Assembly (NCBI RefSeq): GCF_012911935.1 | Contig: NZ_JAAXLA010000038.1 | Location: 1 to 61,992, forward strand | Source of the DNA: Pseudonocardia acidicola | Lineage (GTDB): Bacteria; Actinomycetota; Actinomycetes; Mycobacteriales; Pseudonocardiaceae | Direction: 5' to 3' | DNA length: 61,992 nucleotides | Shown: one piece after another, positions 24,183 through 32,671 of the stretch | Layout: the number at the start of each line of letters is the position of its first letter | Position numbering within the stretch: the first letter of the stretch is position 1 | Translations under genes and position numbers: made by a program | The notes under the pieces: generated by a model | Told to the model about the DNA's origin: nothing | Seen by the model: only the letters and a program-made list of their open reading frames with translations | The model's database searches: none

Positions 24183-24974
24183 ATGGGTGCAGCGCAGAAC
24201 GCGGGGCAATCGGGACGCGGCGAGTACGACGTGGTGCTGCTGCGCCACGGCGAGACGGTCGGCTACGACGCGGACCACGGGCTCACCCCGCTGGGCGAGG
24301 AGCAGGCCCGGGCCCGCGGCGCCGCCCTGGCCGCCGAGCTCAAGCCCGGCACCACCGTCGTGATGCCGCACGCCCGCAGCGCACGGGGAACCGCCACCGC
24401 CGTGACGCTGCGGGCCGCCCTCGTCGAGGCGCTCGGCGGCGAGCACGTGGACGGCACCGACATCGGCCCGCTGTACACCGAGCCGTGGTTCGACAACCTG
24501 CGGTTCAACCTGCACGGCGAGGCCGTCGACACCGCGGTCGCGGTGATCACGCGGCTCGGGCTGCCCGACGGTGAGCTCCCGGACTGGGCGGCCGAGTACG
24601 ACCGGTTCGACACCGACTACCGCGCCTTCGCCGGCGGGCCGATCGAGTACTGGCTGCACAACCCGACGCTGTTCTTCGAGCCGCCGCACGTGGCCGCGCA
24701 CCGGTTCTGGCGTGGCATCACGACGCTCGGGGCGGACCGCCCGGAGAACCTCGTCGCGATCGTGTGCACGCACTCGGCACCGATGCGGGCGTTCGTCGCC
24801 ACCGCGATCGGGCGCGACCCCGGGGAGCCGCAGAACCTCGAGGAGATCCGGGTCCGGGTCGGCCCCGACGAGTCCGCGACGATCACCTACCGGGACCACG
24901 TCGTGCACATGCGCGTGCCCCCGCAACCGCCGCCGTGGATCGACCGCGCCTGGTTCGAATCCTTCGGGCGCTGA
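24183..24974 (+). CDS. Histidine phosphatase family protein
   Basis: Phosphoglycerate-mutase-type phosphatase of 263 residues. The phospho-acceptor His is in LLRHGETV near residue 21, a second catalytic region is VMPHARSARGTATA near 58 and the late His is in CTHSAPMRAF near 193. An insertion of about 60 residues (GPLYTEPWFDNLRFNLHG to the IEYWLHNPTLFF segment) makes it longer than the simplest members. GCGGAGG is well placed before the ATG at 24183. It stands alone behind a terminator. The substrate is unknown. Confidence 0.87.
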   Translation: MGAAQNAGQSGRGEYDVVLLRHGETVGYDADHGLTPLGEEQARARGAALAAELKPGTTVVMPHARSARGTATAVTLRAALVEALGGEHVDGTDIGPLYTEPWFDNLRFNLHGEAVDTAVAVITRLGLPDGELPDWAAEYDRFDTDYRAFAGGPIEYWLHNPTLFFEPPHVAAHRFWRGITTLGADRPENLVAIVCTHSAPMRAFVATAIGRDPGEPQNLEEIRVRVGPDESATITYRDHVVHMRVPPQPPPWIDRAWFESFGR

Positions 24975-24979
24975 CGCGC

Positions 24980-25837
24980 TCACACATTGGTGGCGTCCGG
25001 CGGGACGTCCTGGGGCAGCTCCCCGGCGGGGCCGGATCCGTGCGCTCCCGCCCCGGGCAGGTCCAGGGTGTACGCGGTCATCGACAGCGAGCCGTAGGCG
25101 TAGCCGTCCACCAGCACGTCGGCCGGGCGCCCGGAGGCCCCGGCGAGCCCGGCCAGGTACAGCAGCGGGATGAAGTGGTCCGGGGTGGGCACCGCGGCCC
25201 GGAAGTCCGGCGAGTTCTGCAACCGCAGCACCGCGTCCGGGTCGCTGGTCATCGCCTCCTTGGCCGCCTCGTCGAAGCGCTGCGCCCAGTCGAAGCCGGT
25301 GTCGGTGAGCCGCCAGTCGATCCCGCCCAGGTTGTGCACGACGTTGCCGCTGCCGACGACGAGCACCCCGCTGTCGCGCAGCGAGGCCAGCTTCGCGCCC
25401 AGCTCGAGGTGGTAGTCGAACGGCTTCACCCCGTTGATCGACAGCTGCACGACCGGGATGTCGGCCTGCGGGAACATGTGGGCGAGCACCGACCACGTGC
25501 CGTGGTCGAGGCCCCAGCTGTCCTCGTCCATCCCGACCCAGGTCGGTTTGACGATCTCTGCCAGTTCCGCCGCGACCTCCGGTGCGCCCTGCGCCGGATA
25601 GTCCACAGCGAACAGCTCGGGCGGGAAGCCGTAGAAGTCGTGGATCGTGCGTGGCCGCGGCATCGCGGTCACAGCGGTGGCGTTGATGTACCAGTGCGCG
25701 GAGACGACCACAATGGCGCGAGGCCGGGGCATCGTCGCGCCCAGAGCTCGCCAGGACTCGGTGTAACGGTTCTGCTCGATGGCGTTCATCGGGCTGCCGT
25801 GCCCGATGAACGCCGCCGGCATCGTCGGAGCGGTCAC
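24980..25837 (-). CDS. ygiD: Extradiol dioxygenase of the 4,5-DOPA dioxygenase (YgiD) family
   Basis: Class III ring-cleavage dioxygenase of 285 residues. The metal-binding histidines are in [12 protein letters not shown] near residue 13, [10 protein letters not shown] near 48 and [10 protein letters not shown] near 111, and the GSGNVVHNL loop is near 165. YgiD-type enzymes open catechols such as L-DOPA and other dihydroxy aromatics, probably for detoxification. The gene starts at a GTG and follows doxX by 9 bp, forming a two-gene operon. A MarR-type inverted repeat upstream suggests induction by phenols or quinones. Confidence 0.92.
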   Translation of the reverse strand: MTAPTMPAAFIGHGSPMNAIEQNRYTESWRALGATMPRPRAIVVVSAHWYINATAVTAMPRPRTIHDFYGFPPELFAVDYPAQGAPEVAAELAEIVKPTWVGMDEDSWGLDHGTWSVLAHMFPQADIPVVQLSINGVKPFDYHLELGAKLASLRDSGVLVVGSGNVVHNLGGIDWRLTDTGFDWAQRFDEAAKEAMTSDPDAVLRLQNSPDFRAAVPTPDHFIPLLYLAGLAGASGRPADVLVDGYAYGSLSMTAYTLDLPGAGAHGSGPAGELPQDVPPDATNV

Positions 25838-25846
25838 CTGCCCACC

Positions 25847-26206
25847 CTAGAACCGGTAGAACGCAACGAGCGCGGCGAGAATCAACAGCACGACGTTGAT
25901 GCCGATCATCTGGTTCTCCTTGCGCCGCGCGTGCACCACGGCGGCCCCGATCATGATCAGCGCCAGGCCCAGCGCCGCCAGTGGGGTCAGCACCGGCGCG
26001 ATCCCGGTGGCCCAGGGAAGCACCAGACCGATCGCGGCCAGGACCTCGAGTGCGCCGATGGTCTTGATCGCCCCGTCGGAGAAGTCCTCGACGTAGCCCA
26101 TGCCGCTCGCGGCGAGCGCCGTGCGCGGCCGGGAGAGCTTCATCGCGCCGGCGGCCAGGAAGGCCACGGCGAGCACGATCTGCAGGATCCAGACGAACAC
26201 GTTCAT
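25847..26206 (-). CDS. DoxX family membrane protein
   Basis: Membrane protein of 119 residues with four hydrophobic helices: FVWILQIVLAVAFLAAGAMK, a region around TIGALEVLAAIGLVLP, LTPLAALGLALIMIGAAVV and IGINVVLLILAALVAFY. The LAAGAMKL motif after helix 1 is typical of DoxX/DoxD-like proteins. Such proteins often accompany dioxygenases and quinone-stress genes, which fits the ygiD partner. First gene of the operon; a TTGAACATTCAA repeat lies 46 bp upstream. Confidence 0.9.
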   Translation of the reverse strand: MNVFVWILQIVLAVAFLAAGAMKLSRPRTALAASGMGYVEDFSDGAIKTIGALEVLAAIGLVLPWATGIAPVLTPLAALGLALIMIGAAVVHARRKENQMIGINVVLLILAALVAFYRF

Positions 26207-26251
26207 AACCGGTCACTCCGTCGAACGCGAGGGGTCCGGCCACCGCCGGAC

Positions 26252-26263
26252 TTGAACATTCAA
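26252..26263. promoter_or_regulatory. MarR-type operator ahead of doxX-ygiD
   Basis: TTGAACATTCAA is an inverted repeat (TTGAA / TTCAA, 2-nt spacer) in a locally AT-rich stretch 46 bp upstream of doxX. A further half-site, GTTGAAGT, is at 26288-26295. Regulators of the MarR family commonly bind such TTGAA/TTCAA repeats. No MarR gene is adjacent. Confidence 0.5.
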
Positions 26264-26343
26264 CAAGATAGACTACAAAGGATGAGAGTTGAAGTATCTC
26301 GGTGCATCGTCACCGGAACGTGATGACTATCCGGTCTCGCCTC

Positions 26344-26431
26344 CCGCGAGTCGGCAGATATCCGCGCGAGTCGCGGTCCGCGCGTGATCGGAAATGCGGC
26401 GACTCACCCTCCAGAAAAGGGCGACTCGCGG
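26344..26431. repeat. Intergenic element with alternating CGAGTCG / CGACTCG boxes
   Basis: CCGCGAGTCG at 26344-26353 is matched by its exact complement at 26422-26431, two bases from the SCO1664-family stop codon. Inside are another direct box (GCGAGTCGCGG, about 26366-26376) and another inverted one (GCGACTCACC, 26399-26408). This may fold as a branched hairpin and act as a terminator for the leftward gene, or be a dispersed element. Confidence 0.6.
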
Positions 26432-26432
26432 A

Positions 26433-27227
26433 CTAGAAGGCGGGCCAGGGGATGGCGGGGCCGTAGCCGGAGGGCTCGGGATAGCGGCGGCTGGCCAGGA
26501 GCGCGTCGACCCGGCGGGAGAGCGCGGCGACCTCGCGGCGGGTGACGTGCTCGCCCAGCGCCGCGCACAGCCCGCCGTCGAGCTCGGCGCGCAGCCGGCG
26601 CAGCGCACCCTGCACGTCGTCCGGCAGCTTCTGCCCGACCCAGCCCCACAGCACCGTGCGCAGCTTGTCCTCGGTGTGCAGGGTCAGCCCGTGGTCGACG
26701 CCGTAGACGCGCCCGTCGACCCCGGCGAGCACGTGCCCGCCCTTGCGGTCCGCGTTGTTCGCGACGACGTCGAACGCCGCCATCGCACGCAGTTCGGGCC
26801 GGTCGGCGTGCGCCAGCACGGCGGGCTCGCCGAACCCGTCGCGGGCCCGCAGCACGCCCAGCCAGCCCTCGGGCACCTCGGACGGCGCGCACACGTCGAC
26901 CAGTTCGCGCTCGTCATCGGTGTCCACCCAGGCCTGCACCATGCCCGGCCCGAACGGACCGTCCCGCAGCACCGTCGGCGGGACGACGTGCCAGCCTGCG
27001 GCCTCGGAGATCAGGAAGCTGGCCACCTCCCGGCCGGCCAGGGTGCCGTCGGGGAAGTCCCACAGCGGGCGCTCGCCGCGCACCGGCTTGTAGACGCAGC
27101 GCATCTCGACACCGTCGATGGAGACGGTGCCGAAGAGGGTGGCGTTCGAGGCGTCGACCAGCCGCCCGGTGATCTCGATGCGGCCGTCACGCAACAGTCC
27201 CGGCACAGCCGGGTCGCGAGGCTCCAA
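26433..27227 (-). CDS. SCO1664 family protein (PI-kinase-like fold)
   Basis: Conserved actinobacterial protein of 264 residues related to phosphatidylinositol 3/4-kinase-like folds. Visible kinase-like landmarks are VYKPVRGERPLWDFPDGTL near residue 45, VVANNADRKGGHVLA near 153-167 (the NxDRxxxN-like catalytic loop) and YGVDHGLTLH near 176. No biochemical role is established. The start is a TTG at 27227; a GTG at 27206 is a shorter option. It follows DUF3090 by 9 bp and MSMEG_4193 further upstream, an arrangement kept across Actinobacteria near the mycothiol ligase gene mshC; mshC itself is not found next to it here. Confidence 0.88.
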   Translation of the reverse strand: MEPRDPAVPGLLRDGRIEITGRLVDASNATLFGTVSIDGVEMRCVYKPVRGERPLWDFPDGTLAGREVASFLISEAAGWHVVPPTVLRDGPFGPGMVQAWVDTDDERELVDVCAPSEVPEGWLGVLRARDGFGEPAVLAHADRPELRAMAAFDVVANNADRKGGHVLAGVDGRVYGVDHGLTLHTEDKLRTVLWGWVGQKLPDDVQGALRRLRAELDGGLCAALGEHVTRREVAALSRRVDALLASRRYPEPSGYGPAIPWPAF

Positions 27228-27236
27228 GGTCGTCGG

Positions 27237-27806
27237 TCAGTCCGCGACCGGGGACCGCTGGTGGTACCCGTTCAGCCGGACGCACACGTGACCTTGCGGA
27301 TCGAGCGGCTCGGCGCACAGCGGGCACGGCGCACGGCCTGCGGACACGACCTTCTCGGCCCGCTCGGCGAACGCCTTGGCCTGCACCGGGGAGAGGAACA
27401 CGCGCAGCGCGTCGGGCCCCTCCTCGGTGTCGTCGAGCACGACCGACTCGTCGATCTCCTCCTCGGTGACCGCGAGCAGCTCGACCACGATCGAGCGCGA
27501 GTCCGCGTCCCAGCCCAGCCCCATGGTGCCGACCCGGAACTCCTCCTCCAGCGGCACGGCGAGGGGATCGGTGTCGGTCTCCTCGTCGGTCTCGGGAGCG
27601 AGCTCCGAGCCGAACCGGCGGGCGACCTCCTGGAGCAGGGCGCTGATGCGCTCGGCCAGCACGGAGACCTGTTGCTTCTCCAGCAGAACGCTGATCGTGC
27701 GCGCGTCCTCGATGGCCTGCAGGTAGAACGACCGGTCGCCGGGCTCGCCGACGGTCCCGGCGACGAACCGCTCGGGCTGGCGGAAGACATGGATGACGCG
27801 TGACAT
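27237..27806 (-). CDS. DUF3090 family protein
   Basis: Conserved actinobacterial protein of 189 residues. It starts SRVIHVFRQPERFVAGTVG, has an acidic middle (residues 70-90) and ends in a small zinc-ribbon-like motif, CPLCAEPLDPQGHVCVRLNG, with three cysteines and a nearby histidine, identical in style to family members elsewhere. Function unknown. It is the middle gene of the MSMEG_4193 / DUF3090 / SCO1664 trio. A TAGTCT hexamer lies 9 nt before the ATG, so an internal leaderless promoter is possible in addition to operon transcription. Confidence 0.92.
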   Translation of the reverse strand: MSRVIHVFRQPERFVAGTVGEPGDRSFYLQAIEDARTISVLLEKQQVSVLAERISALLQEVARRFGSELAPETDEETDTDPLAVPLEEEFRVGTMGLGWDADSRSIVVELLAVTEEEIDESVVLDDTEEGPDALRVFLSPVQAKAFAERAEKVVSAGRAPCPLCAEPLDPQGHVCVRLNGYHQRSPVAD

Positions 27807-27862
27807 GGCAGTACGAGACTAGGCCAATGGAGCGCGTCGGGCACGTCCGCGGGCCGCGAGCA

Positions 27863-28561
27863 TCACGTCGAACCGCCGACCACCGCCTCCGAGCTGCGCC
27901 TCGCCGGGGCCCGGCGCCGCTTGGGCTTGGGCGGGATCAGGCTGGTCAGGTCGCCGCCGAGGTCGTTGACCCGGGCCACGAACGGCCGCGTCTCGGTGTA
28001 ATGGACGACGCTCACCGAGCAGGTGTCGACCACGATCCGCTGGAAGTTGTCGAGGTGCGTGGCCAGTGCGTCGGCGAGCACGGCCTTGATGACGTCGCCG
28101 TGGCTGCAGGCCAGCCAGACCGCGGTGGGGCCGTGCTCGGCGGCGATGCGGGCGGCGTTCGCGCGCACCGCGGCCACCGCCCGGGCCTGCACGGCGGCCA
28201 GCCCCTCGCCCTCCGGGAACACCGCCGCCGACGGGTGCGCCTGCACCACCTTCCACAGCGGTTCCTTGGCCAGGGTCGTGAGCACGCCGCCGGTCCACGT
28301 GCCGTAGTCGACCTCGGAGAGTCCGGGATCGATCACCGGGGTGAGCCCGCGGGCGGCGGCCAGCGGGGCGACGGTCTGCTGGCAGCGGGTCAACGGAGAG
28401 CTGACGATCTCGGTCAGCGGCAGCGGGGCGAGCCGCTCGATCACCTTCTCCGCCTGCGCGCGGCCGGTCTCGTCCAGCTCGACGCCGGGGCTGCGGCCGG
28501 CCAGCACGCCGGCCGTGTTGGCCGACGACCGTCCGTGCCGCAGCAGGATGAGGGTGGTCAC
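27863..28561 (-). CDS. MSMEG_4193 family histidine phosphatase
   Basis: Histidine phosphatase of 232 residues. LLRHGRSSAN near residue 6 holds the phospho-His, SSPLTRCQQT near 54 the arginine pocket, EVDYGTWTG near 83 the acid and CSHGDVIKAV near 151 the second His. The C-terminal PPKPKRRRAPARR is a basic tail. Start codon is GTG. The family is annotated as putative phosphomutase, but the motifs are equally those of a phosphatase. It heads the conserved trio with DUF3090 and SCO1664, downstream of uppP. Confidence 0.92.
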   Translation of the reverse strand: MTTLILLRHGRSSANTAGVLAGRSPGVELDETGRAQAEKVIERLAPLPLTEIVSSPLTRCQQTVAPLAAARGLTPVIDPGLSEVDYGTWTGGVLTTLAKEPLWKVVQAHPSAAVFPEGEGLAAVQARAVAAVRANAARIAAEHGPTAVWLACSHGDVIKAVLADALATHLDNFQRIVVDTCSVSVVHYTETRPFVARVNDLGGDLTSLIPPKPKRRRAPARRSSEAVVGGST

Positions 28562-28586
28562 GTTGATCGAGCCTACGTGCCGTTGC

Positions 28587-29408
28587 TCAGTACGCCGACA
28601 CGGCGCCGATCGACAGCGCGGCCAGCAGTGCGGCGCCGAGGGCGATCCGGTACGCCACGAAGACGTACACGCTGTGCTTCTGCACGTAGCGCAGCAGCCA
28701 GGCGATCACCGCGTACCCGACGAGGAACGCGATGAGCGTCGCGACGAGCATCTGCAACCCGCTCGGACCGTCGCCGGCGAACACGTCGGGCAGCTGGAAC
28801 AGCCCCGCCGCGACGACCGCCGGGATGGCCAGCAGGAACGAGTAGCGCACCGCGGCCGGGCGGGTCAGGCCGAGGAACAGCCCGGCGGTGATCGTCCCTC
28901 CGGACCGGGAGACACCCGGGATCAGGGCCAGCGCCTGGGCGAAACCCAGCAGCACGCCGTCGCGGACGGTGAGCTGCTCGATCGGGCGGCGCTGCGGGCC
29001 GTAGCGCTCGGCGAGCCCCAGCAGCAGACCGAAGACGATCAGTGTCGTGGCGATCAGCCACAGGTTGCGGGCCACCGTCTCGATCTGCGGTTTGAACAGC
29101 ACCCCGAGGATGCTGATCGGGATCGTTCCGATGATCACAAGCCAGGCGACCCGGTAGTCCGGCGTCGCCCGCACCTCCGGGTCGCGGAAGCCGCGGAACC
29201 ACGTCATGACGAGGTTGCCGATGTCCCTGGCGAAGTAGATGAGCACCGCGAGTTCGGTGCCGAGCTGGGTCACCGCGGTGAACGCCGCGCCCGGGTCGTT
29301 GCCGAAGACGGCGCCGGAGACGATCCGCAGGTGCCCGGAGGACGAGATCGGCAGGAACTCCGTCAGGCCCTGGACGAGCCCGAGGACGAGGACCTCGAGC
29401 CAGCTCAC
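28587..29408 (-). CDS. uppP: Undecaprenyl-diphosphatase
   Basis: Integral membrane enzyme of 273 residues that dephosphorylates undecaprenyl pyrophosphate and recycles the lipid carrier for cell-wall synthesis; also linked to bacitracin resistance. The two catalytic motifs are clear: [18 protein letters not shown] at residues 10-27 and [18 protein letters not shown] near 160. About seven to eight hydrophobic helices fill the rest. The GTG at 29408 was chosen because the family begins one helix before [12 protein letters not shown]; the open frame upstream is unrelated. Divergent from the aldo/keto-reductase-like gene. Confidence 0.96.
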   Translation of the reverse strand: MSWLEVLVLGLVQGLTEFLPISSSGHLRIVSGAVFGNDPGAAFTAVTQLGTELAVLIYFARDIGNLVMTWFRGFRDPEVRATPDYRVAWLVIIGTIPISILGVLFKPQIETVARNLWLIATTLIVFGLLLGLAERYGPQRRPIEQLTVRDGVLLGFAQALALIPGVSRSGGTITAGLFLGLTRPAAVRYSFLLAIPAVVAAGLFQLPDVFAGDGPSGLQMLVATLIAFLVGYAVIAWLLRYVQKHSVYVFVAYRIALGAALLAALSIGAVSAY

Positions 29409-29476
29409 GGCGCGATGCTCTTCCGGGTCTGATTCACGGCGCGCACCGTACCGGGGCTTGGGCAACCCTTTACGCA

Positions 29477-29482
29477 TAGGCT
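29477..29482 (+). promoter_or_regulatory. Putative -10 box of a leaderless transcript
   Basis: TAGGCT stands exactly 8 nt before the GTG at 29491 with no ribosome-binding site between. TTGGGC about 18 nt further upstream could serve as a -35. Confidence 0.5.
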
Positions 29483-29490
29483 GTCGCCTC

Positions 29491-30435
29491 GTGCGGCGCA
29501 GACAGGTCGGGACCAGCGGACTGCAGGTGTCCCGGATCGGCTTGGGCACCATGACCTGGGGCGAGGACACCGACGCCGAGGCCGCGACCGAGCAGCTCAC
29601 CACCTTCGTCGACGCCGGGGGCACCCTGGTCGAGACCGCCGACGTCTACAGCGACGGCAAGGCCCAGGAGATCCTCGGCGAGGTGATGAACACCGCCGTG
29701 CCGCGCGACTACCTCGTGCTGACCGGCCGCGGCGGGCTGCCCACCGGCGTGCTGGGCGACGGCGCCGCGCGCGGCGCGCTGCTGGGGGCCCTGGACGCCA
29801 TGCTGAGACGGCTGGGCACCGACCACCTGGACCTGTGGCAGCTGCCCGGCTGGGACGCCGCCGTCCCGCTCGAGGAGACGCTCAGCGCCGTGCAGGTGGC
29901 GGTGATGTCGGGCCGGGTGCGCTATGCCGGCGTGGTCGGCCCCGCCGGCTGGCAGCTCGCGACCGTCGCGGAGCGGGCCCGCACGCTGGGCAACATCGCC
30001 ATGCCGGTGTCGGCGCAGGTCGAGTACTCGCTGCTGTCCCGGGTGGCCGAGGCGGATCTGGTGCCCGCCGCCCGGCACCACGGCGTCGGGCTGCTGGCCT
30101 GGGCGCCGCTGGGTCGCGGCGTACTCACCGGCAAGTACGCCGACGGCACCCCGGCCGATTCCCGTGGCGCGTCCCCGGTGCTGGCCTCGTACGTCGAGGC
30201 GCGGCGCAACGAGCGCTCGGCCCGCATCGTGCAGGCCGTGCTGACCGCCGCCGACGGGCTGGGCACCTCACCGCTGGCGGTGGCCCTCGCCTGGGTGCGC
30301 GACCGGCCCGGGGTGGCCGCCGCCATCGTCGGGGCCCGGGACGCGGCCCAGCTCTCCGCGTCGATGGCGACCGAGGCCGTCGAGCTGCCGGCGGAGATCC
30401 GTTCGGCGCTCGACGACGTGAGCGTGCCGATCTGA
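29491..30435 (+). CDS. Aldo/keto reductase-like protein with altered catalytic tetrad
   Basis: TIM-barrel protein of 314 residues of the AKR family. The fold markers are LGTMTWGED near residue 20, the Asp and Tyr of the tetrad in TADVYSDG near 50, and the C-terminal cofactor site [13 protein letters not shown] near 280. The lysine expected in a TK motif is absent ([12 protein letters not shown]), and the catalytic histidine expected in QLH is absent (LWQLPGWD). It is therefore unlikely to reduce carbonyls in the usual way and may bind NADPH for another purpose. GTG start with a leaderless-type promoter. The neighbours uppP and DUF5703 keep a conserved actinobacterial order. Confidence 0.87.
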   Translation: MRRRQVGTSGLQVSRIGLGTMTWGEDTDAEAATEQLTTFVDAGGTLVETADVYSDGKAQEILGEVMNTAVPRDYLVLTGRGGLPTGVLGDGAARGALLGALDAMLRRLGTDHLDLWQLPGWDAAVPLEETLSAVQVAVMSGRVRYAGVVGPAGWQLATVAERARTLGNIAMPVSAQVEYSLLSRVAEADLVPAARHHGVGLLAWAPLGRGVLTGKYADGTPADSRGASPVLASYVEARRNERSARIVQAVLTAADGLGTSPLAVALAWVRDRPGVAAAIVGARDAAQLSASMATEAVELPAEIRSALDDVSVPI

Positions 30436-30603
30436 CCGCCCCGGTCGGCGTGCGTGCGGACACCTCCGGCCCCGATCGGGCCTGGCACGGGCCTGCGGCC
30501 ACGCATAGTGTGTGAGGAATCCACCCGCCGTTCATCATGTGGGGTGTGCCATAGGGCCGGGTCGAGCGGCACCCGGTCGCACGAACCTGGCAGGAGGTGG
30601 CCG

Positions 30604-30834
30604 GTGGCAGCAACCGGCGTGGCCGAGGGGGACCTGACCGACGGGGAGTGGGAGTACCGCCCGGTACAGCTCCCGGGAGACGTCTCCCGGATGACCGCGG
30701 CGGTACGGCTCGCCATCCAGGCCGAGTTCGGCGGCTGGGAACTGTCACGCGTGCGGCTCTACCCCGGTGGGGTCCGCAAGGTGTGGCTGCGCCGCCGGCG
30801 CTCGAACCGGATGTTGCCCGAGCTCTCCGTCTGA
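30604..30834 (+). CDS. DUF5703 family small protein
   Basis: Conserved actinobacterial protein of 76 residues. The core EWEYRPVQLPGDVSRMTAA and the basic GGVRKVWLRRRR near the C-terminus are the family hallmarks. No catalytic residues are evident; role unknown. AGGAGG at 30592-30597 with a 6-nt spacer fixes the GTG start. It has its own likely promoter (TAGTGT near 30507) and is followed by a bidirectional terminator. Confidence 0.88.
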   Translation: MAATGVAEGDLTDGEWEYRPVQLPGDVSRMTAAVRLAIQAEFGGWELSRVRLYPGGVRKVWLRRRRSNRMLPELSV

Positions 30835-30855
30835 CGACGATCCCCGTCACGAGCG

Positions 30856-30889
30856 GGCCCTCACGACTGCTCGCGCAGCCGTGAGGGCC
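30856..30889. terminator. Bidirectional hairpin terminator
   Basis: GGCCCTCACG at 30856-30865 pairs perfectly with 30880-30889, and an inner CTGC/GCAG pair around a TCGC loop extends the stem. It lies between the convergent ends of DUF5703 and the quinone reductase gene. Confidence 0.85.
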
Positions 30890-30903
30890 GGCTCGGGCAC
30901 GGT

Positions 30904-31887
30904 CTACGGGGCCAGCACGACCTTGCCGGTGGTCCGCCGCGACGCCAGCCTGCGCAGCGCCTCGGGGGCCTCGGCCAGCGGCAGCTCGACCCCGACCAGC
31001 GGGTCGATCCTGCCCTGCGCCCACAGCTCGCCCAGCGCGTCCTGCCACTGCGGGATCAGACCCGGGTTCATCTGCCGGTAGTAGCCCCAGTGCACGCCCA
31101 CGACCGAGTAGTTCTTGACCAGGATGTGGTTGGTCGGCGCCTCGGCGAACCGGCCGGCCACGAACCCGATGACCAGGATTCGGCCCTCGAACGCGGCCAC
31201 CCGCCGGGACGCGTCGAAGATGTCGCCGCCGACCGGGTCGTAGATGACGTCGGCACCGCGGCCACCGGTCAGGTCCTTGACCGCGGCCACGAGGTCGGTA
31301 TCCCGGTAGTCGATCACCTCGTCGGCCCCGAGCGATTTCGCGACGGCGCACTTGTCCGCGCCGCCCGCGGTCCCGATCACCCGCGCACCGGCCGCCTTGC
31401 CGAGCTGCACCGCTGCGCTGCCCACCCCACCGGCGGCGGCGTGCACCAGCAGCGTCTCGCCCTCCCGCAGGTTCCCGCGGTGGTGCAGCGCGCAGTAGCC
31501 GGTCTGGTAGGTGATGAACATCCCGGCGGCCTGCCCGGCGCTCATCCCGTCCGGCCACGGCAGCGTCGACTCGGCGTCGAGCAGCACCAGCTCCGCGTAA
31601 CCGCCCTTGCCCATCGGCGGGGTGCCGAGCACCCGGTCGCCGACCGCGGCCCGGGCACCCTCCCCCGTGGCGACGACCTCACCGGCGACCTCCAGGCCCG
31701 GGGTGAACGGCAGCGGCGGACGCTCCTGGTACTTGCCCTGGCAGACGAGGATGTCAGGGAAGTTGCACGCCACCGCGTGCACCCGGACCAGCACCTGCCC
31801 GGGCCCCGGCTCGGGGTCCGGCAGGTCGTCGTGCCACGTCAGGACCTCGCTCGGATCACCGAGTTCGGCCACCTGCCAGCCACGCAT
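30904..31887 (-). CDS. NADPH:quinone oxidoreductase (zinc-free MDR family)
   Basis: Medium-chain dehydrogenase/reductase of 327 residues. The N-terminal GroES-like part has NFPDILVCQGKY and FTPGLEVAGEVVATG near 45-75 but no structural or catalytic zinc cysteines, the mark of quinone oxidoreductases. The nucleotide fold is VHAAAGGVGSAAVQLGKAAG near 145 and the VIYDPVGGD strand near 205. It probably reduces quinones or enones with NADPH. Its ATG overlaps the stop of the SDR gene by one base (TGATG), so the two are co-translated in a leftward M20 / SDR / QOR set. Confidence 0.92.
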   Translation of the reverse strand: MRGWQVAELGDPSEVLTWHDDLPDPEPGPGQVLVRVHAVACNFPDILVCQGKYQERPPLPFTPGLEVAGEVVATGEGARAAVGDRVLGTPPMGKGGYAELVLLDAESTLPWPDGMSAGQAAGMFITYQTGYCALHHRGNLREGETLLVHAAAGGVGSAAVQLGKAAGARVIGTAGGADKCAVAKSLGADEVIDYRDTDLVAAVKDLTGGRGADVIYDPVGGDIFDASRRVAAFEGRILVIGFVAGRFAEAPTNHILVKNYSVVGVHWGYYRQMNPGLIPQWQDALGELWAQGRIDPLVGVELPLAEAPEALRRLASRRTTGKVVLAP

Positions 31888-32657
31888 CAGTGGTTCTCCC
31901 AGCTCACGTTCGGGGGTGCGACGCCGCCCTTCGGGCCGGGCACCCCGCGGAATCCGTACGGTCCGGGCTCGCGACCCGGTTGGACGAACCAGCACTCGCC
32001 GGGCTCGCCGCGGTCGAGCACCGCCTCGACGGCGTCGGCGACGTCGTCCGCGGTGAGCAGCGGGAAGTCACCGAACTGGTCGCGGGCGTGCGCGAGCAGC
32101 GGGGTGTCGGCGAAGCCGGGGCAGATGGCGTTGACCCGGATGCCCTCCGGCGCCAGCGTGGGCGCCGCGGAGCGGACATAGCCGACGACCGCGTGCTTGG
32201 TCAGGGTGTACAGCGCGTCGCCGGGCAGCGGCAGCAGCCCGGCCAGCGAGGCGGTGGCGATGATGGTGCCGCCGCCGGCGCGGCGCAGCGCCGGTACCGC
32301 GGCGTTGAGGCCGTAGACGACGTGGTCGACGTTGACGCCCATGATGCGCCGGTAGCCGGCGAGGTCGAGGTTCTCGATACCCGACTGCCCCGAGGTGATG
32401 CCGGCGTTGAGCAGCACGATGTTCAACCGCCCGAAGCTGTCCTCGGCGACGTCGACGGCCATCGCCATCGCGTCCGGGTCGGTGACGTCGCCGGGCAGCG
32501 CCAGGCCGCCGACCTCCTCGGCCAGCGCGCGGGCGCCCGCCTCGTCCCGGTCCATGACGGCCACGACGGCGCCGGCGCCGGCCAGCCGGCGGACCGCGGC
32601 GGCCCCGATGCCGGATGCGCCGCCGGTGACGAGCGCCGCTTTGCCCTTGAGGTCCAC
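31887..32657 (-). CDS. Short-chain dehydrogenase/reductase
   Basis: Classical SDR of 256 residues. TGGASGIG near residue 13 binds NAD(P), NAGITSG near 88, catalytic Ser in TASLAG near 138 and YTLTK near 153. Ends with a Pro/Gly-rich tail beyond the usual fold (residues 225-256). The GTG at 32657 is chosen, since the glycine motif then falls at the usual place. It lies 14 bp after the M20 peptidase and is coupled to the quinone reductase. Substrate unknown. Confidence 0.92.
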   Translation of the reverse strand: MDLKGKAALVTGGASGIGAAAVRRLAGAGAVVAVMDRDEAGARALAEEVGGLALPGDVTDPDAMAMAVDVAEDSFGRLNIVLLNAGITSGQSGIENLDLAGYRRIMGVNVDHVVYGLNAAVPALRRAGGGTIIATASLAGLLPLPGDALYTLTKHAVVGYVRSAAPTLAPEGIRVNAICPGFADTPLLAHARDQFGDFPLLTADDVADAVEAVLDRGEPGECWFVQPGREPGPYGFRGVPGPKGGVAPPNVSWENH

Positions 32658-32671
32658 GATGACCCTGCCTC

